Positions 13,853 to 25,329 of a stretch of DNA of 64,000 nucleotides are shown in pieces. The first letter of the stretch is position 1. Each line of letters opens with the position of its first letter. The stretch is from Chelydra serpentina (lineage: Eukaryota > Chordata > Testudines > Chelydridae), in NCBI GenBank assembly GCA_037349315.1, contig JBAIAC010000007.1:3472001-3536000 (forward strand). Direction: 5' to 3'. The notes below the pieces were generated by a model that was given only the letters and a program-made list of their open reading frames with translations, had not been told where the DNA came from and searched no databases. The position numbers and the translations under genes were made by a program.

Positions 13853-13972
13853 TAGGGTGACCCGATGTCCCGATTTTATAGGGACAGTCCCGATTTTGGG
13901 GACTTTTTCTTATATAGGCTCCTACCCCCCACCCCCGTCCCGATTTTTCACACTTGCTGTCTGGTCACCCTA
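13853..13972. mobile_element. 120-bp hAT-type MITE, copy 2, perfect 8-bp target duplication
   Basis: Same family as 11271-11393, with termini TAGGGTGACC and GGTCACCCTA. It is flanked by identical CTCCAGTC at 13845-13852 and 13973-13980. This perfect 8-bp duplication supports hAT-type mobilisation. Confidence 0.9.
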
Positions 13973-14059
13973 CTCCAGTCATTCAGCGGGGACTCTCGGC
14001 AGTGGGGTAGAGAGAGGAGCTGAGAGGTGCTCCTAAGAGGATATGTCACGATAGTGGCT

Positions 14060-14712
14060 GTGACAAGACCCCAGCAAATCCGCGGGCATCTGCTGTATAG
14101 CCGCGGATATCGGATGCGGATATACGTGGACCATTTGGGGGGATAGCAGCTCCCCCACAGCTGCCAATGCAAGTCTCCCCGACCCGGCTCCGGCCGGGGG
14201 AGGGGACCTCGGAGCCGCAGCCTGGCCATGATAAGAGCATGATAAGAGCACTGTGGTTCCTCACAGCTGCCTGCCCAGCTCTTCCCATGGCCGGGCTAAG
14301 GCTCCGAAGCGTGCGCACACACACGCCCCACCGGAGCTGGGTCAGGGGGAGCCGTGCGGGCAGCTGTGGGGAGCCAGCGTGGAGTCGCGGACCCTCCACT
14401 GCCCCCGCCTGGGCGGGGAGCCTGGGGGGCAGGGACACACCCAGGGGCTGCTCTCAGCCTCCCCCAGCACCGTGGGGAGGTGGAGGGTCCGCGGCAGCTC
14501 CCCGGCTGGGCTCCACGCTGGTCTGGCCGGGGAGGGGGAGGGGTCCGCCCCTGTAAAAAATGGACAGGTGCCCTCCGTCCTCCGTTCCTGCTCCACTGGT
14601 CACTGCTGCAGGGTGACCTGCGGAGCTGTTTAGAGCCCTGCAAATCCACAGACAGTTTTTGCGGATCACGGATCGGATGCAGATACACATTTTTGTATCC
14701 GCGCAGGGCTCT
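14060..14712. repeat. GC-rich composite repeat with inverted segments
   Basis: Strongly GC-rich island inside an AT-richer intron. The segment at about 14379-14400 (GTGGAGTCGCGGACCCTCCA) recurs inverted at about 14480-14515 (GGTGGAGGGTCCGCGG and GCTCCACGCTGG). The right end, 14632-14712, is bounded by AGAGCCCTGC and its complement GCAGGGCTCT. A related AAATCCGCGG motif is at the left end. It is probably a nonautonomous DNA transposon with internal foldback; the class is not proven. Confidence 0.5.
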
Positions 14713-15644
14713 CACTGTGACATTCACTCTCTTAGCTTGCGGATATAAAGTATTGCGTGATAATAAGGACATAAAAATTGCCATACTGCATCAGACCAGT
14801 AGCCTGCCTAGTCCAGGATCCTGTCCCTGAAAATGGTCCGCGCCATCTGCATCAGAGGAAGGCGCAAGAAGCCCTGTATAGACAATACTGGAATAAATAG
14901 CTCACAGGGGTAGTTTGTTCTTAAGCCACGTCAATGAGAGATTATGGAAATGGAGTGGGTCATGATAGATGCAAAGAACACTCCCACACAGGGAACAGCA
15001 AAAGAAATTGCTCTTCTTCCTCTCCATCAACAACTCTGCCCCCATGGACCTTTCCCCACCCCTCATCCTCAGATTTTTGTACTGATACTATCTTGTATGC
15101 TTATAGTCACTACCTCTGAGTGATGGGAGCCCCATTGGGACAATCGGAATGATGTGCAAAAGTGAAATTGCTGGCCTTTCTGGCCTATACCCGCATGCAA
15201 TGTACTCAAATCACGGTTCTGTTACCCAATTAAACATTTTTCTTTTTTTGCTCGAGTTAGTATAGCTTTGTCACTAAATCCAATTCACACCTCTGTCAGT
15301 TTGATACGCAAAGCGAAATCAGGCAGTTTGGAAGTGATACCGAAGAAATAAAAAGTGTAGAGTTACACTGGGGTGAGGGGAGGAACTATCTCTGCACAAA
15401 GTTTGAATTGGAATGATCAATGTTTCCAGAAAGCCATCTAGTGGTTTTATGCTAAAACAGTTGTTTGCTTTTAAACAGGAATCTGAAGCTGGTAAGGGTG
15501 TGTATTAAGTTCTGAGAAACTGTCAACGTTCGTACAAGGAAATATAAGTGTAGAGCACAAATGCTGGCCCAGTTTTGCATAGATTCTATAGCAGAATCCG
15601 AGCCTTTAATCATATGTTTTGGAGTAACTCTTTCTATATTTGAA
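14713..15644. other. Intronic sequence without recognised genes
   Basis: I see no exon, RNA gene or identifiable repeat. Confidence 0.45.
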
Positions 15645-15738
15645 AGACAGGGTGAGCGAGGTAATATCTTTTATTGGACCAACTTCTGTGGGTGAAGGAG
15701 AGAAGCTTTCAAGCTACACAGAGCTCTTCTTCAGGTCA
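15645..15738 (-). repeat. Repeat fragment carrying a hammerhead-like core (minus strand)
   Basis: Matches from memory a widely dispersed amniote repeat (GGTAATATCTTTTATTGGAC ... AGCTCTTCTTCAGG). Read on the minus strand it contains CTGAAGA, one A, a 16-base self-complementary spacer (GAGCT ... AGCTT) and GAAAGCTT. This is the same arrangement as in the repeats at 31678 and 61663. Confidence 0.6.
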
Positions 15739-16107
15739 ATAATTGTATTATGCCAATCAGAAATATTCAAATTACTCAAAGTACCAACGTTTGTCTTTTC
15801 TGAAGAATTAGTTGGCTGCTGTGTGGACATTCTTACAAACACAGGGCCAAATCTTCAGCTGTGCTGACATAGATCGGCAGAGCTCCACTGACAGTTTGCG
15901 CAGGCTAGGTATCTGGCATGTGTAGTAGTTGTTTTATGTGTTGTAGGTTCTCTCTGTATCAGAACTATCCACTTCTTTCACAAAGAAGGAATCAGCTGAT
16001 GCTTCTGTTGTGAAATCATTCCATGGTTTTCAGTTGCAATTATAAATAACTTTCAGAGGAGACAAATTTTGCTATTAGTGTGCAGGTGCTGGGTGGTTTT
16101 GGTGACC

Positions 16108-16182
16108 TCTGATATACAGAAGGTCAGACCAGATGATCTGGTGGTCCCTTCTGTCCTTAAAATCTAGGACTCTCTGACTTCA
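16108..16182 (+). mobile_element. CR1/SINE-type 3' tail fragment
   Basis: Contains AGGTCAGACCAGATGATCTG and GGTCCCTTCTGTCCTTAAAA, the conserved 3' tail shared by CR1 elements and the SINEs they mobilise. Only the tail is present. Confidence 0.65.
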
Positions 16183-16308
16183 TGCATTAATAGTATTCAT
16201 TTTTCCCTTCACTGAATGTAATTTTTAATCTGTGTCTTTGAAGGTATATTTCAGTGCGTTAGCACATGAAACTGTTTTCTGTATAACATGTAATGTTAAA
16301 AAATGTTG

Positions 16309-16385
16309 GGCCAAATTCTGCCATTGGTTACATCAGGTGCAACCTCATTAAAGTCAGTAGAGTAACTGAGGGCAGAATTTTGGGC
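16309..16385. repeat. Short foldback repeat, GGGCCAAATTCTGCC family
   Basis: Ends GGGCCAAATTCTGCC and GGGCAGAATTTTGGGC are inverted relative to each other. It lies directly before the CR1 3' end. Confidence 0.55.
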
Positions 16386-16960
16386 TGCTAGTCAAATTCT
16401 CCACATGAGGAGAGATTAGAAAGACTCGGACTGTTCATCTTAGAAAAGAGACTAAGGAAGGATATGATAGAGGTCTATAAAATCATGAATGGTGTGGAGA
16501 AAGTGAAGTGATATTTATCCCTTGATGTAACACAAGAACCAGGGGTCACCAATCACATTAATAGGCAGCAAGTTTAAAACAAACATAAGGAAGTATTTCT
16601 TCACACAACGCACAGTCAACCTGTGGAACTTGTTGCCAGGGGATATTGTGAAGGCCAAAACTGGGTTTTCAACTGGATTCAAAAAAGAATTAGATAAGTT
16701 CATGAAGGATAGGTCCATCAGTGGCCATTAGCCAAGATGGTCAGGGATGCAACCCCATGTTCTAGGTGTCCCTAAATCTCTGATTGCCAGAAGCTGGAAC
16801 TGGATGATAGGGGACGGTTCATTTGATAATTGCCCTGTTTTGTCCATTCCCTCTGAAGCATCTGGCACTGACCGCTATCAGAAGACAGGATACACGACTA
16901 GATGGACCATTGGTCTGACCCTCTATGGACATTCTTATCTTATTATGTTATGTTGTTATA
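16386..16960 (+). mobile_element. CR1 LINE 3' end (ORF2 C-terminus plus 3' region)
   Basis: The + strand contains a decayed CR1 ORF2 terminus (ERLERLGLF-like, then KIMNGVEKVK and LWNLLPGD), then a 3' region with GGATGCAACCCCATG, CATTCCCTCTGAAGCATCTG and GGACCATTGGTCTGACC. It is 5'-truncated and ends about 300 bp before the first SAMD4A exon of the window. Confidence 0.75.
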
Positions 16961-17257
16961 TTAAGATTTTCAGAAATGACTGGTAATTTTGGGTGTTCAA
17001 CTTGAGATATCTTAAAAGGAGCCTAATTTTCAAAAAGTGCTGAACCCCCCCTCAAAATCAGACCTCTTTAAAGGATTCAGATTGGGCACCCAAAATCACA
17101 CTTACTTAAATATGTGCTATAAAAGAGAATTATGCATAGCACAGGGCATCACACACAGGAATCTCTTTGTAACGTGTTATGTACCTCGTAGGAACCTATT
17201 TATTTATTATATTTGTTTGCTGATTTCACAACTCTTTTTTTTTTACCCCTCCAACAG

Positions 17258-17776
17258 GAATCATTAACCAATGGCAACAGGAATCCAAGGATAAAGTGAT
17301 CTCCCTATTGTTAACCCATCTGCCTTTACTGAAGCCAGGAAACATTGAAGCAAAAGTGGAATACATGAAACTGTTGCCTAAAATCCTGGCTCATTCGATT
17401 GAACACAACCAACACATAGAAGAGAGCAGGCAGCTTTTGTCCTATGCTTTGATCCATCCTGCCACTTCACTGGAAGACAGGAGCGCTTTGGCCATGTGGC
17501 TCAATCACTTAGAGGATCGCACATCAGGTAGTTTTGGCAGCCAAAACAGAGGCCGGTCCGATTCTGTGGATTATGGACAGACGCATTACTATCACCAAAG
17601 ACAGAACTCTGACGACAAGCTGAACGGGTGGCAGAACTCTCGAGATTCTGGGATATGTGTCAGTGCTTCCAGCTGGCAGGACAAAAACCTGGGGTGTGAG
17701 AACGGCCATTTGCCCCTCTACTCTTCTTCTTCTGTCCCCACCACGATCAATACTATCGGAACTAATACAAGCACAA
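17258..17776 (+). CDS. SAMD4A: SAMD4A (Smaug1) internal coding exon, N-terminal region and Ser-rich linker
   Basis: Smaug proteins bind stem-loop Smaug recognition elements in mRNAs and repress or destabilise them in the cytoplasm. This 519-bp exon follows a pyrimidine-rich tract and an AG acceptor at 17256-17257 and ends at donor GTAAGT (17777-17782). It opens with two bases of a split Gly codon and ends with the first base of a split codon that the next exon completes as Ile, so the phases fit. The peptide (about 172 residues, no stops) starts [11 protein letters not shown] and includes [19 protein letters not shown], the conserved helical N-terminal Smaug region linked in the family to dimerisation. 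A Ser/Asn/Gln-rich linker follows ([38 protein letters not shown]). From memory it is nearly identical to human SAMD4A, with small changes such as SGSFGSQ. It is probably the second coding exon; the start codon exon lies upstream of the window. SAMD4B is the paralogue to exclude, but the linker matches SAMD4A better. Confidence 0.95.
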
Positions 17777-17989
17777 GTAAGTACCATAAACATAAACATT
17801 TCCTTGCAGCACTTATCGTGTTAGAAGAGGGGCCAGTTTTAGCTTGGCCCTGGAAAAACCCTTCTTTATACCTGATTGCCCAGAATAGTCATTTTGCTGT
17901 TTTGCATATCGTAGGATTTGAAACACGAAGCTGCTTGGAACAAAGATTGAACAGCTAAGAGGTTATAAGAGCAGAAACGTCCGTTGTTG

Positions 17990-18205
17990 AAGGCCTCCAC
18001 TTTCCTTTCACGCTATTAACCCCAGATTTTGGGTAACATTTTCAGAAATGCCCAAGTGATTTAGAAGCCTACGCTCCATTTTCAAAAGTGACTGAGGCGC
18101 TTAGACGCCTAAGTCTCGTCGGAAGGAACGGAACAAGACTCCCAAGTACCTAAGTCATTTTTGAAAACGGGACATGGCTCCTAATTCAGATGAGCCCTTT
18201 TTAAA
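17990..18205. repeat. Degenerate foldback repeat of the TTTTCAAAAGTGAC type
   Basis: Contains ATTTTCAAAAGTGACTGAGG with CTTAGACGCCTAAGTC and an opposing CCTAAGTCATTTTTGAAAA, a weak palindrome related in style to 39652-39862. Confidence 0.5.
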
Positions 18206-19319
18206 ACATTAGCCGTTATCTCTATTAGGCAGAGATGTGTCTCTTATTGGTAACCTGTGGATCTTAGCCGTGCAGTCTTCAGTGTTCTTTATTTCGAATG
18301 ATGCAAAATTCTGCAGTCTTTCCCCATGCAAAGTTCTCACAGGCTGCGGTACTGTAGGCCTGCCCCCCAGAATTGGATTGTGCAGATATGCCAGGACGTT
18401 GTGACTGGCATTTTTAAACAGAGATTTATGTAGCTTTTGTGTGGAGACTTAGTATGGCTTTCCCACCCCCGCCCCCAGACTGTGTGCCTGCTTACATCTT
18501 GGGTGGAGAACAACTGTAGCATTTTCACAGTATGATTGGAGCCTGTTCTATGGACTGGCGCTTGCTCTTTGTATTGAAGGATGTTAAACGGGGGCTGGCA
18601 TGTCTTTTACCCTGAAGAAGAGCAATCTGTACACAGAGACCGTCCTTAAGATACGTTACGAGGATTTGTTGTGTCTTCATATAGTGGGTACCAGGGTTTT
18701 ACAAAGACAGTCCAGCTAGTTTTTTTCAAAACCAGGTTTCTCAGTTTTAATGGGATCAGCAAATCAGACACTTGCCCTCCTCTCCCTGCCTCCTGCTATA
18801 CCTTTTCCGTGCTCCCCTGCCTACCTTCAACCGTCACCATCTCCCGCTTACAGTGCTCCTGCTTTCTAGCACTGACAGACACCTCCATCTCCACCTCCCA
18901 TGCCTCAAAATGATCCCAGGGCCCAACTGAGCGCTGGCCTTCATCTTCAGGGCCGTGTTCTCTATTGCAATATGAGCACTAGTGCCTGTACTGTTAATGG
19001 AGAAGCTGACATCCTTCCCCAAACACCCCTGCTCCCATAATAGGAAGCTTCAACTCATCCTTTCCCCTCCCTTATCCTTGTCCCTCCATGGCAGGCACCT
19101 TTAACCCATCTGTCTCCACATGCCCTTGGACAAGTCCAGCCTCTCTCACCCTCTGGTTGCACAAATATCTCACACACAAATCTCCAGGCCTTCACTGGGG
19201 AGCAGATTTAGAAAGTGCTCCAGGTCCTTCCTTTTGATGCCTCTGAACACACTAATTGTACAGAAGGCAGAGGTAGCTTTCTGGAGGGAAAGCGGCTTGC
19301 AGTAAAGAAACTTACTTGT
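18206..19319. other. Intronic sequence without recognised genes
   Basis: Pyrimidine-rich between about 18770 and 19200. No exon, RNA gene or repeat family was recognised. Confidence 0.4.
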
Positions 19320-20905
19320 CTGTCAACCTATGGAAATCCACAATGAAAAGTTCTGAGAGCATTAGAATGGTTATTAAAGACTTTGTGGTCTCTGTGGATA
19401 GAAAATCCATGCTTGAACAATAAGAGTATAGCAGTAGGTATATGCCACCAAGCACCTGACTTGGATGATGATGGTGATTGTGAAATGCTTAGGGAGATTA
19501 AGGAGGCTACAAAGGCCGAAAACTCAATAATATTGCGAGATTTCAGCTATCTTCATATTGTCTGGGTGTGTGTCACATCAGGAAGGGATGCAGAGAGAAA
19601 ACATCTAGACACATTAAGTAAATGCTTCTTGGAGCACCTTGTCCTGGAACCCACAAGGGGAGAGGCAGTTCTTGATTTAGTTCTAAGCAGAACACACGGT
19701 CTGGTCCAGGAGGTGAATATAGCTGAATTGCATGGTAATAGCAACCACAGTGTAGTTAAATGTATCGTCCTTGTAGGGGGAAAACTGCCAAACCACCACA
19801 GTAGCGTTTAACTTCAGAAAGGGGAACTATATAAAAATGAAGAAGCTAGTTAAAGAGAAATTAAAAGGAACAGTCACAAGGGTGAAATGCCTGCAAACCA
19901 CCTGGAGACTATTTAAAAACACCGTAAAAGAGGCTCAAACGAAATTAAAAAATTAAAAAAACAAAACAGTAAGAGGACCAAAAACATGCCACCGTGGCTA
20001 AACAGCAGAGTAAAAGAGGTGGTTAGAGGCAAAAAGGCATCCTTTCAAAATTGGAAATCAAATCCTAATGAGGAGAAACGAGAATAAATTCTGGCAAGTC
20101 AAGTGTAAAAGTATAACAAGGCAGGCCAAGAAAGAATTTGCAGAGCAACTAGGAAAAGATACAATAAATAATAGCACATTTTTTAAAAGTACATCAAAAG
20201 CAAGAAACCTGCCAAACTGGGGCCACTGAAGATCAAGGTGCTCAAGGAAGATGAGACTGTTGCGGAGAAGCTAAATGAAGTATTTTCATTGGTTTTCTCT
20301 GCAGAGGATAGGGGGGAGATCCCTGCACCCAAACCATCCTTTTTGGTGACAAATCTGAGGACCTGTCCCAGATTGAGGTGTCAATAGAGGAGGTTTTAGA
20401 ACAAATTGTTGAATTAAACAGTAGTAAGTCACCAGGACTAGATGGTATCACCCAAGAGTTCTGAACAAACTCAAATATGAAATTGCAGAACTACTAACTG
20501 TAATATGTAACCTGTCGCTTAAATCAGTCTCTGAACTAGATGGCTAGAGGGTGGCTAATATAATACCTATTTTTAAAAAAATGCTCCAGAGGCGATCCTA
20601 CTAACTTCAGAACCAGGCAGATTGGTTGAAACCAATAGTAAAGTACAGAATTATCAGACACGTAGATAAACAAAATATGTTGGGGAAGAGTCAACGCGGC
20701 TTTTGTAAAAGGAAGTCATGCCTCACCAATCTATTGGAATTCTTTGAGGGGGCCAACAAGCATGTGGGCAAGGGTGATCCATTGGATATAGCGTACGTGG
20801 ACTTTCAGAAAGCCTTTGACAAGGTCCCTCACCAATGGCACTTAAGCAAACTAAACAGTCGTGGGATAAGAAGGAAGATCCTCTCATGGGTCAGTAACTG
20901 AGTGA
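19320..20905 (+). pseudogene. Decayed CR1 LINE (endonuclease to reverse transcriptase)
   Basis: The + strand encodes remnants of CR1 ORF2. The endonuclease segment (open at 19383-19811) shows VGICHQAPD, IILRDFSYLHIVW and LEPTRGEAVLDLVLS. The reverse transcriptase segment (20626-20901) shows SQRGFCKRKSCLTNLLEFF and DIAYVDFQKAFDKVPH, with the conserved Asp of motif A. Between them the frame is broken by stops and shifts, and homology stops before the FADD box. It is a dead 5'- and 3'-truncated copy. Confidence 0.85.
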
Positions 20906-22789
20906 AAGAGAGGCTATTTTTCTCTCCTTAGCTCTTGTAACTAGTGCCCTCTTTAAGGTGGAATTTCAAATCCCCAATGCTTGTTATGAATTACCGTTAT
21001 TACGTGCATTGCTAAAGTGCCCATCCCCATGGTGTGTAGGCACTCCTATGTATATTTGGCTTGTGCATAGAATGCCATGTGGCAGGAACATTGCTCTCTC
21101 CTGCTGCACAGATTCTTTGCCGAAGGGTCAGACCCCAAGTGCTTCAGGCATGATGTATGTTGAGGTTCCTATCCGACGTGCCCCCTTTGCGGCATCTTCA
21201 GCTAGTGCAGAAATTAAATGGCTCTTCCTGCTATGCAGAAAATTCTATTAGGTTGTTTCATAGACTAGTCACCCAAGAGGGGATCGTTTTCATTGGGCCC
21301 TGGTGGGAGGGTGAGTGAAAGGCTGATTGTGAAAATAGCCGTGCGAAGGATCCAGTTGCATGGCCAGTGCTTCCTAAATTAATGACCACAGCCTGTTTCA
21401 CTTTTGCCACACTCGCTTCCTAATGGTCCCGAATGTTACTGCAGCCCTTCTCTTGGGTACTGTCGTTTGCATCGGGGCCTGTATTGAATGAAGGATTTAA
21501 ACCAGCCACTACAAAATATATGTTCATTACACCTCTGCACTGAGCTAGCAGCACTGGTCACACCCCCCTGGTATCCAGGGCGTTTCACCAAGGTGTCTAA
21601 TCAGTCTCTGGTGATGAAGATGACCCTGTAGGTTTTTAAATGCATGGGAGATTTAAAGGAGAGGGGGAGTGTCTGCAGTGCACGGATAGGAAGTGTCCAT
21701 GTTGACAGGCAGATGTGCATTTTATTCTCTCCTTAGCAAAAGAATGGGGCATATTGTGCTTGTCCCCTCCGGAGGTGCACAAAGGGGTGTAAGGGGGAGC
21801 TTCTCTCCATTAGGCACATCCCAGGGGCCAGACACTGTTTCAGACCCTGCAGTTTCCTGATCCCAGAGACTGCACCCTGCTAGCTCCCACCAGGGTGCAA
21901 GCCACCCCGGTCATCCCTCCCCCCGACTGACCCGCAGGGAGTGCCTTCTGCACCCTCCTTAGGAGTGGCACAGTGGGTATGCTTCCCTATAGGGGCAAGC
22001 TCCATGAAGGATACTGCCTCCGCCGGGGGGGTGCATGCCCAGTCTGGCCATGTGTGTGCAGGTCTGGAATGACGCTAGATGAGATTGCTCTGTAAAATGC
22101 AGCGTTGCTGCACTCGCTATTTGATCGCGAATCTCTCAATATTTGGCATTCCTCTTAAAGCCCCAGCTCCCGGAATCCGGTGATCGCGGGAGAATCTCCG
22201 CTTTCGTTAAATAAAAGCAAATGCCTAGCCTTCCTGGTTGTGCTGGAAAGCTGGCAGACGTGACCAGGCCAGCTGGCAGGTGTGTGCTGTAAAGGCTCAG
22301 AACAAGAAGGCAAATAAAAAGATCCCTAAATGTATTATTGTTTATAAAAATCTTGTGATTTTGGGGGGGCCCCGACCCATGATTCTTGAACGCTTTGTGT
22401 TGGCAATGCTGAAGTTATAAGAGGTATGTTCACGCAGTGCTTTGGTCCCTTATGTTATGGGCTGAAAATGGGGCAGGTTTGACACAGGGGGGACAAGTTT
22501 AGTCTCTGGGAGAGGAGGGAGAAGACCTTGCTGTAGGTGCCCTTTCTGAGTAGCTGAGGAGGAACAGAGAGACTGGGGGCACTGATCATCTGGTTTGAAA
22601 GGCAGTTGCATCAAACTCTCCTAAGGAAGAAGAGACCTGAGACCAGAGTGATGATCAGGACATTTACCTAAGGGAAAACAGACATGAATAAGGCGAAACC
22701 ACATTGGGGGGAAATAGCTTCTGAGAAGATGGTTACAACATTATGTCTGCAGCAGGTGAATCATTGCAGGTGGAGATACCCAGGAAGAA
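20906..22789. other. Intronic sequence without recognised genes
   Basis: I see no exon or firm repeat. GC content rises between 21770 and 22050 without a coding signal. Confidence 0.4.
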
Positions 22790-22812
22790 GTTTTAAGTTC
22801 TTCTTCAAGTGC

Positions 22813-22915
22813 TTGCTCATGTCCATTCCATATTAGGTGTGTGTGCTCGTCACATGCACCGGTGCTGGAAATTTGTCCCTCAGCGGTATCCGTAGGGGTC
22901 CGGCTCTGGCACCCC
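22813..22915 (+). repeat. Left inverted terminal repeat of the DIRS element
   Basis: Inverted match to 27457-27564. Shared blocks include TTGCTCATGTCCATTCCA, CACATGCACYGGTGCYGGAA and GGCTCTGGC. Divergence by eye is roughly 15-20 percent plus small gaps. Confidence 0.8.
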
Positions 22916-23096
22916 CTGGAGTGGCGCCCCCATGGTGCAGTATAAGGGGCGCCACCAGCTCCCCCCACCCTCAGTTCTTTCTTGTAGCCAGTGGCGGTGC
23001 TGGAACATCTGCTGCTTCGGCTAGCATTGTTTCGTTTTCTGTTCTTGTGAACTTTGAAAACCTGTAATATAGTTTTATATAGTTAGTAGTTGCTTA

Positions 23097-23367
23097 GCCT
23101 TGGTCTACACTAGTGGGGGGGATCGATCTAAGATACACAACTTCAGCTACGAGAATAGCGTAGATGAAGTCGGCGTACTTAGATCGACTTACCGTGGCAT
23201 CTTCACAGCGCTGAGTCGACTGCTGCCCCTCCCCCGTCGACTCCGCCTATGCCTCTCGCTGCGGTGGAGTACAGGAGTTGACGGGAAAGCGCTCGGGGAT
23301 TGATTTAGCAAGTCTAGACTAGATGCGATAAATAGACCCCCCGATAGATAGATAGGTAGACATACCC
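23097..23367 (-). mobile_element. CpG-rich TTA-type MITE inserted in the DIRS element
   Basis: Reverse-oriented copy of the main MITE family: GATCGATCTAAGATAC, then CCCGTCGACTCCGCC, then TCTAGACTAGATGCGATAAA. It is flanked by TTA at 23094-23096 and 23368-23370, the 3-bp duplication typical of PIF/Harbinger transposition. Because it lies between the left DIRS terminal repeat and gag, it is younger than the DIRS copy. Confidence 0.85.
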
Positions 23368-23403
23368 TTAGTTACCCTTAGTAGTAGTTCTCAACTTTTT
23401 GTT

Positions 23404-24000
23404 AATCCCAAATGGGACTCAGCCCCGGTCCCCAGGCTTTAAGCTCTGCGATCGCAGCAAACGGCCTATGCCCGTCAGCAATCCACATGCCAGCTGGCTA
23501 AGGTGCTTAGGTGAAAGGCACATAAGTGACAAGTGCCGTATCTGCAAGTCCTTTAAGCCCAGGATGAAGAAGGAGCGCGATATCTGTCTGAAAGCGCTCC
23601 TAATGGAGTCAGCACTCACTCCGGCACCAGAGGAGCAGTCCGACTCCATGCCGAGTACCGCGGCCTCCGTGCGCAGTGCTCTGCCAGCGCCGTCCACAAG
23701 TTGGCACCGGTCCCCCTCCACAGCTCCCGGGGAGAAGCCGAAAAAGACCGAGGGGAAGATTTCCTACCTCCCATAAGGGACAGGAGGGGGCTGGGGGTGA
23801 GCCACGACCCGTGCCAGGCAGCTCAACGCCCCCTTCGGGAAGTCGGGCCCCAGCTCAAGTCGAGCGGTGCAGCCCATCCAATGCTTCACCTGCGACCCCG
23901 GATAGCGGTGCAGGCTCTAGCCAGCTTCAGGAGCCGTCAACTCCAGAAGCTCTTCGAGCGGCTCAAGAGATCCTGACGCACCCAGTGCCGCCCTCACGGC
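23404..24000 (+). pseudogene. DIRS gag-like region
   Basis: Begins soon after the nested MITE. The visible peptide SWLRCLGERHISDKCRICKS followed by FKPRMKKERD resembles the Cys-containing gag N-terminus of vertebrate DIRS elements, followed by a Ser/Pro-rich region. The frame stops at 23776, and Pro-rich continuation is spread over other frames. It is assigned by its position before the RT and by similarity recalled from memory. Confidence 0.55.
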
Positions 24001-24639
24001 TGCCGTGGTACCTTGATCTCAGGGGAAACCCACTTTGGGACCTATGCATGTGTCCCCTCCTCGGCGGTACTGATCCCCATCAAGAGGGATGTCCAGCCAG
24101 CATTCGCCCACCTGCAGCCATCACGCCTCAGGACTGGAGAGGCAGGCTCAGCGGAGCCCTCTTCAGTCCCCACACCGGGGGCACCGATTGAGGGACTCGA
24201 GGCGTACCTCACCGGTAGATTGGTGCAGACCCTCAGGGGCACGCGCCACCCAGAAAGAACTCCAGGACCAGCCCCGACCGTCTCCACGGGCCCGGTACTG
24301 ATCACGGGACCGATTGGACACCAGGGACCGCTGATCACTGAGCCATCATTGCCTGCAAGAAGGAGGTCTCCCTACTCAGGACGATCCTCCTGGCAACTGG
24401 CCCATAGTAGCTCCCGGTCCCATTCGACATCCCAGTACCGGTTGAGTAGCATGAGGCGTGGATCGCCGGGTATCCAGCACAGATCTGCTGAACACTGTTG
24501 GTCCCCAAGAGCCCGACCAAGACAGTCTCGCTCGGACAGGTCAGCTTCAGGATGCAGCGACCGGCGCCGGTTGGACAAGAGCCACTGCTCAGCCCGATCC
24601 TGGTCACCCGGTACTGACCGCTCCGCTGCATGGTCTCTC

Positions 24640-25253
24640 TGGCTTCTATTATCCCCTCCCTGGATTGGGGAGACTGGTATGCTGCCCTCGACTTGAAGGA
24701 TGCCTACTTCTACACAGCGATCTTTCGAGGACACAGGCGCTTCCTCCAGTTTACGGTGGGGCCCCACCACTACCAGTTTACGGTCCTCCCATTTAGTCTG
24801 GCGACAGCACCAAGGGTGTTCACCAAGTGCATGTCGGTGGCGGCGGCTTGCCTCAGGTGCTGGGGTATCCAGATCTACCCGTACCTCGACGACTGGCTCG
24901 TCAAGGGCGGCTCCAGGTCTCAAGTCCACAGGGATGTCGCGGTGCTTCGAGCCACCTGCCGCTCTGTGGGCCTACTGGTGAATGACAAAAAGTCGACGTT
25001 AGTGCCAGTGCGGAGGATAGAGCTCATCGGCGCGGACCTCGACTCTATCTGCGCCAGAGCGTTCCTGCCGCTGGAAAGGTTCCATGTGATGGCGAACCTC
25101 ATCGCGGAAGTCTCTGCGTTCCCTCTGACTACAGTCAGGGTCTGTCTGCACCTGCTGGGCCACATGGCAGCATGCACTTATGTGGCCCGCCATGCCAGGC
25201 TCCGGATGCAGCCCCTGCAACAACGGCTGGTGATGATCTATTCCCAGTGCTGA
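24640..25253 (+). pseudogene. DIRS reverse transcriptase
   Basis: Within the frame open at 24630-25253, the peptide DWYAALDLKDAYFYTAIF carries motif A with its catalytic Asp. FTVLPFSLATAPRVFTK follows, then YPYLDDWLVKG, the YLDD catalytic box in the YLDDWL form seen in DIRS-type enzymes. The thumb region QPLQQRLVMIYSQC runs into TGA. The RNase H continues in another frame, so there is at least one frameshift at about 25170-25250. No activity is possible in the present form. Confidence 0.85.
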
Positions 25254-25329
25254 GACCCCCAGAGATCATTACCATCCCCCAGGCGATACTTACCTCGCTG
25301 AGATGGTGGACCGACCACAGGACAGTTCT

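Noticed and set aside
14167..14830. Several GC-rich open frames on both strands
   Set aside because: Explained by the GC-rich composite repeat with inverted segments; peptides are Pro/Gly/Arg-rich without domains.
17524..17799. Minus-strand frame opposite the first SAMD4A exon
   Set aside because: Antisense shadow of a conserved coding exon.
19320..20905. CR1 endonuclease/reverse transcriptase as an active gene
   Set aside because: Stops, frame shifts and truncation on both sides; a dead copy.
24372..24929. 185-codon minus-strand open frame
   Set aside because: It is the antisense shadow of the DIRS reverse transcriptase region.
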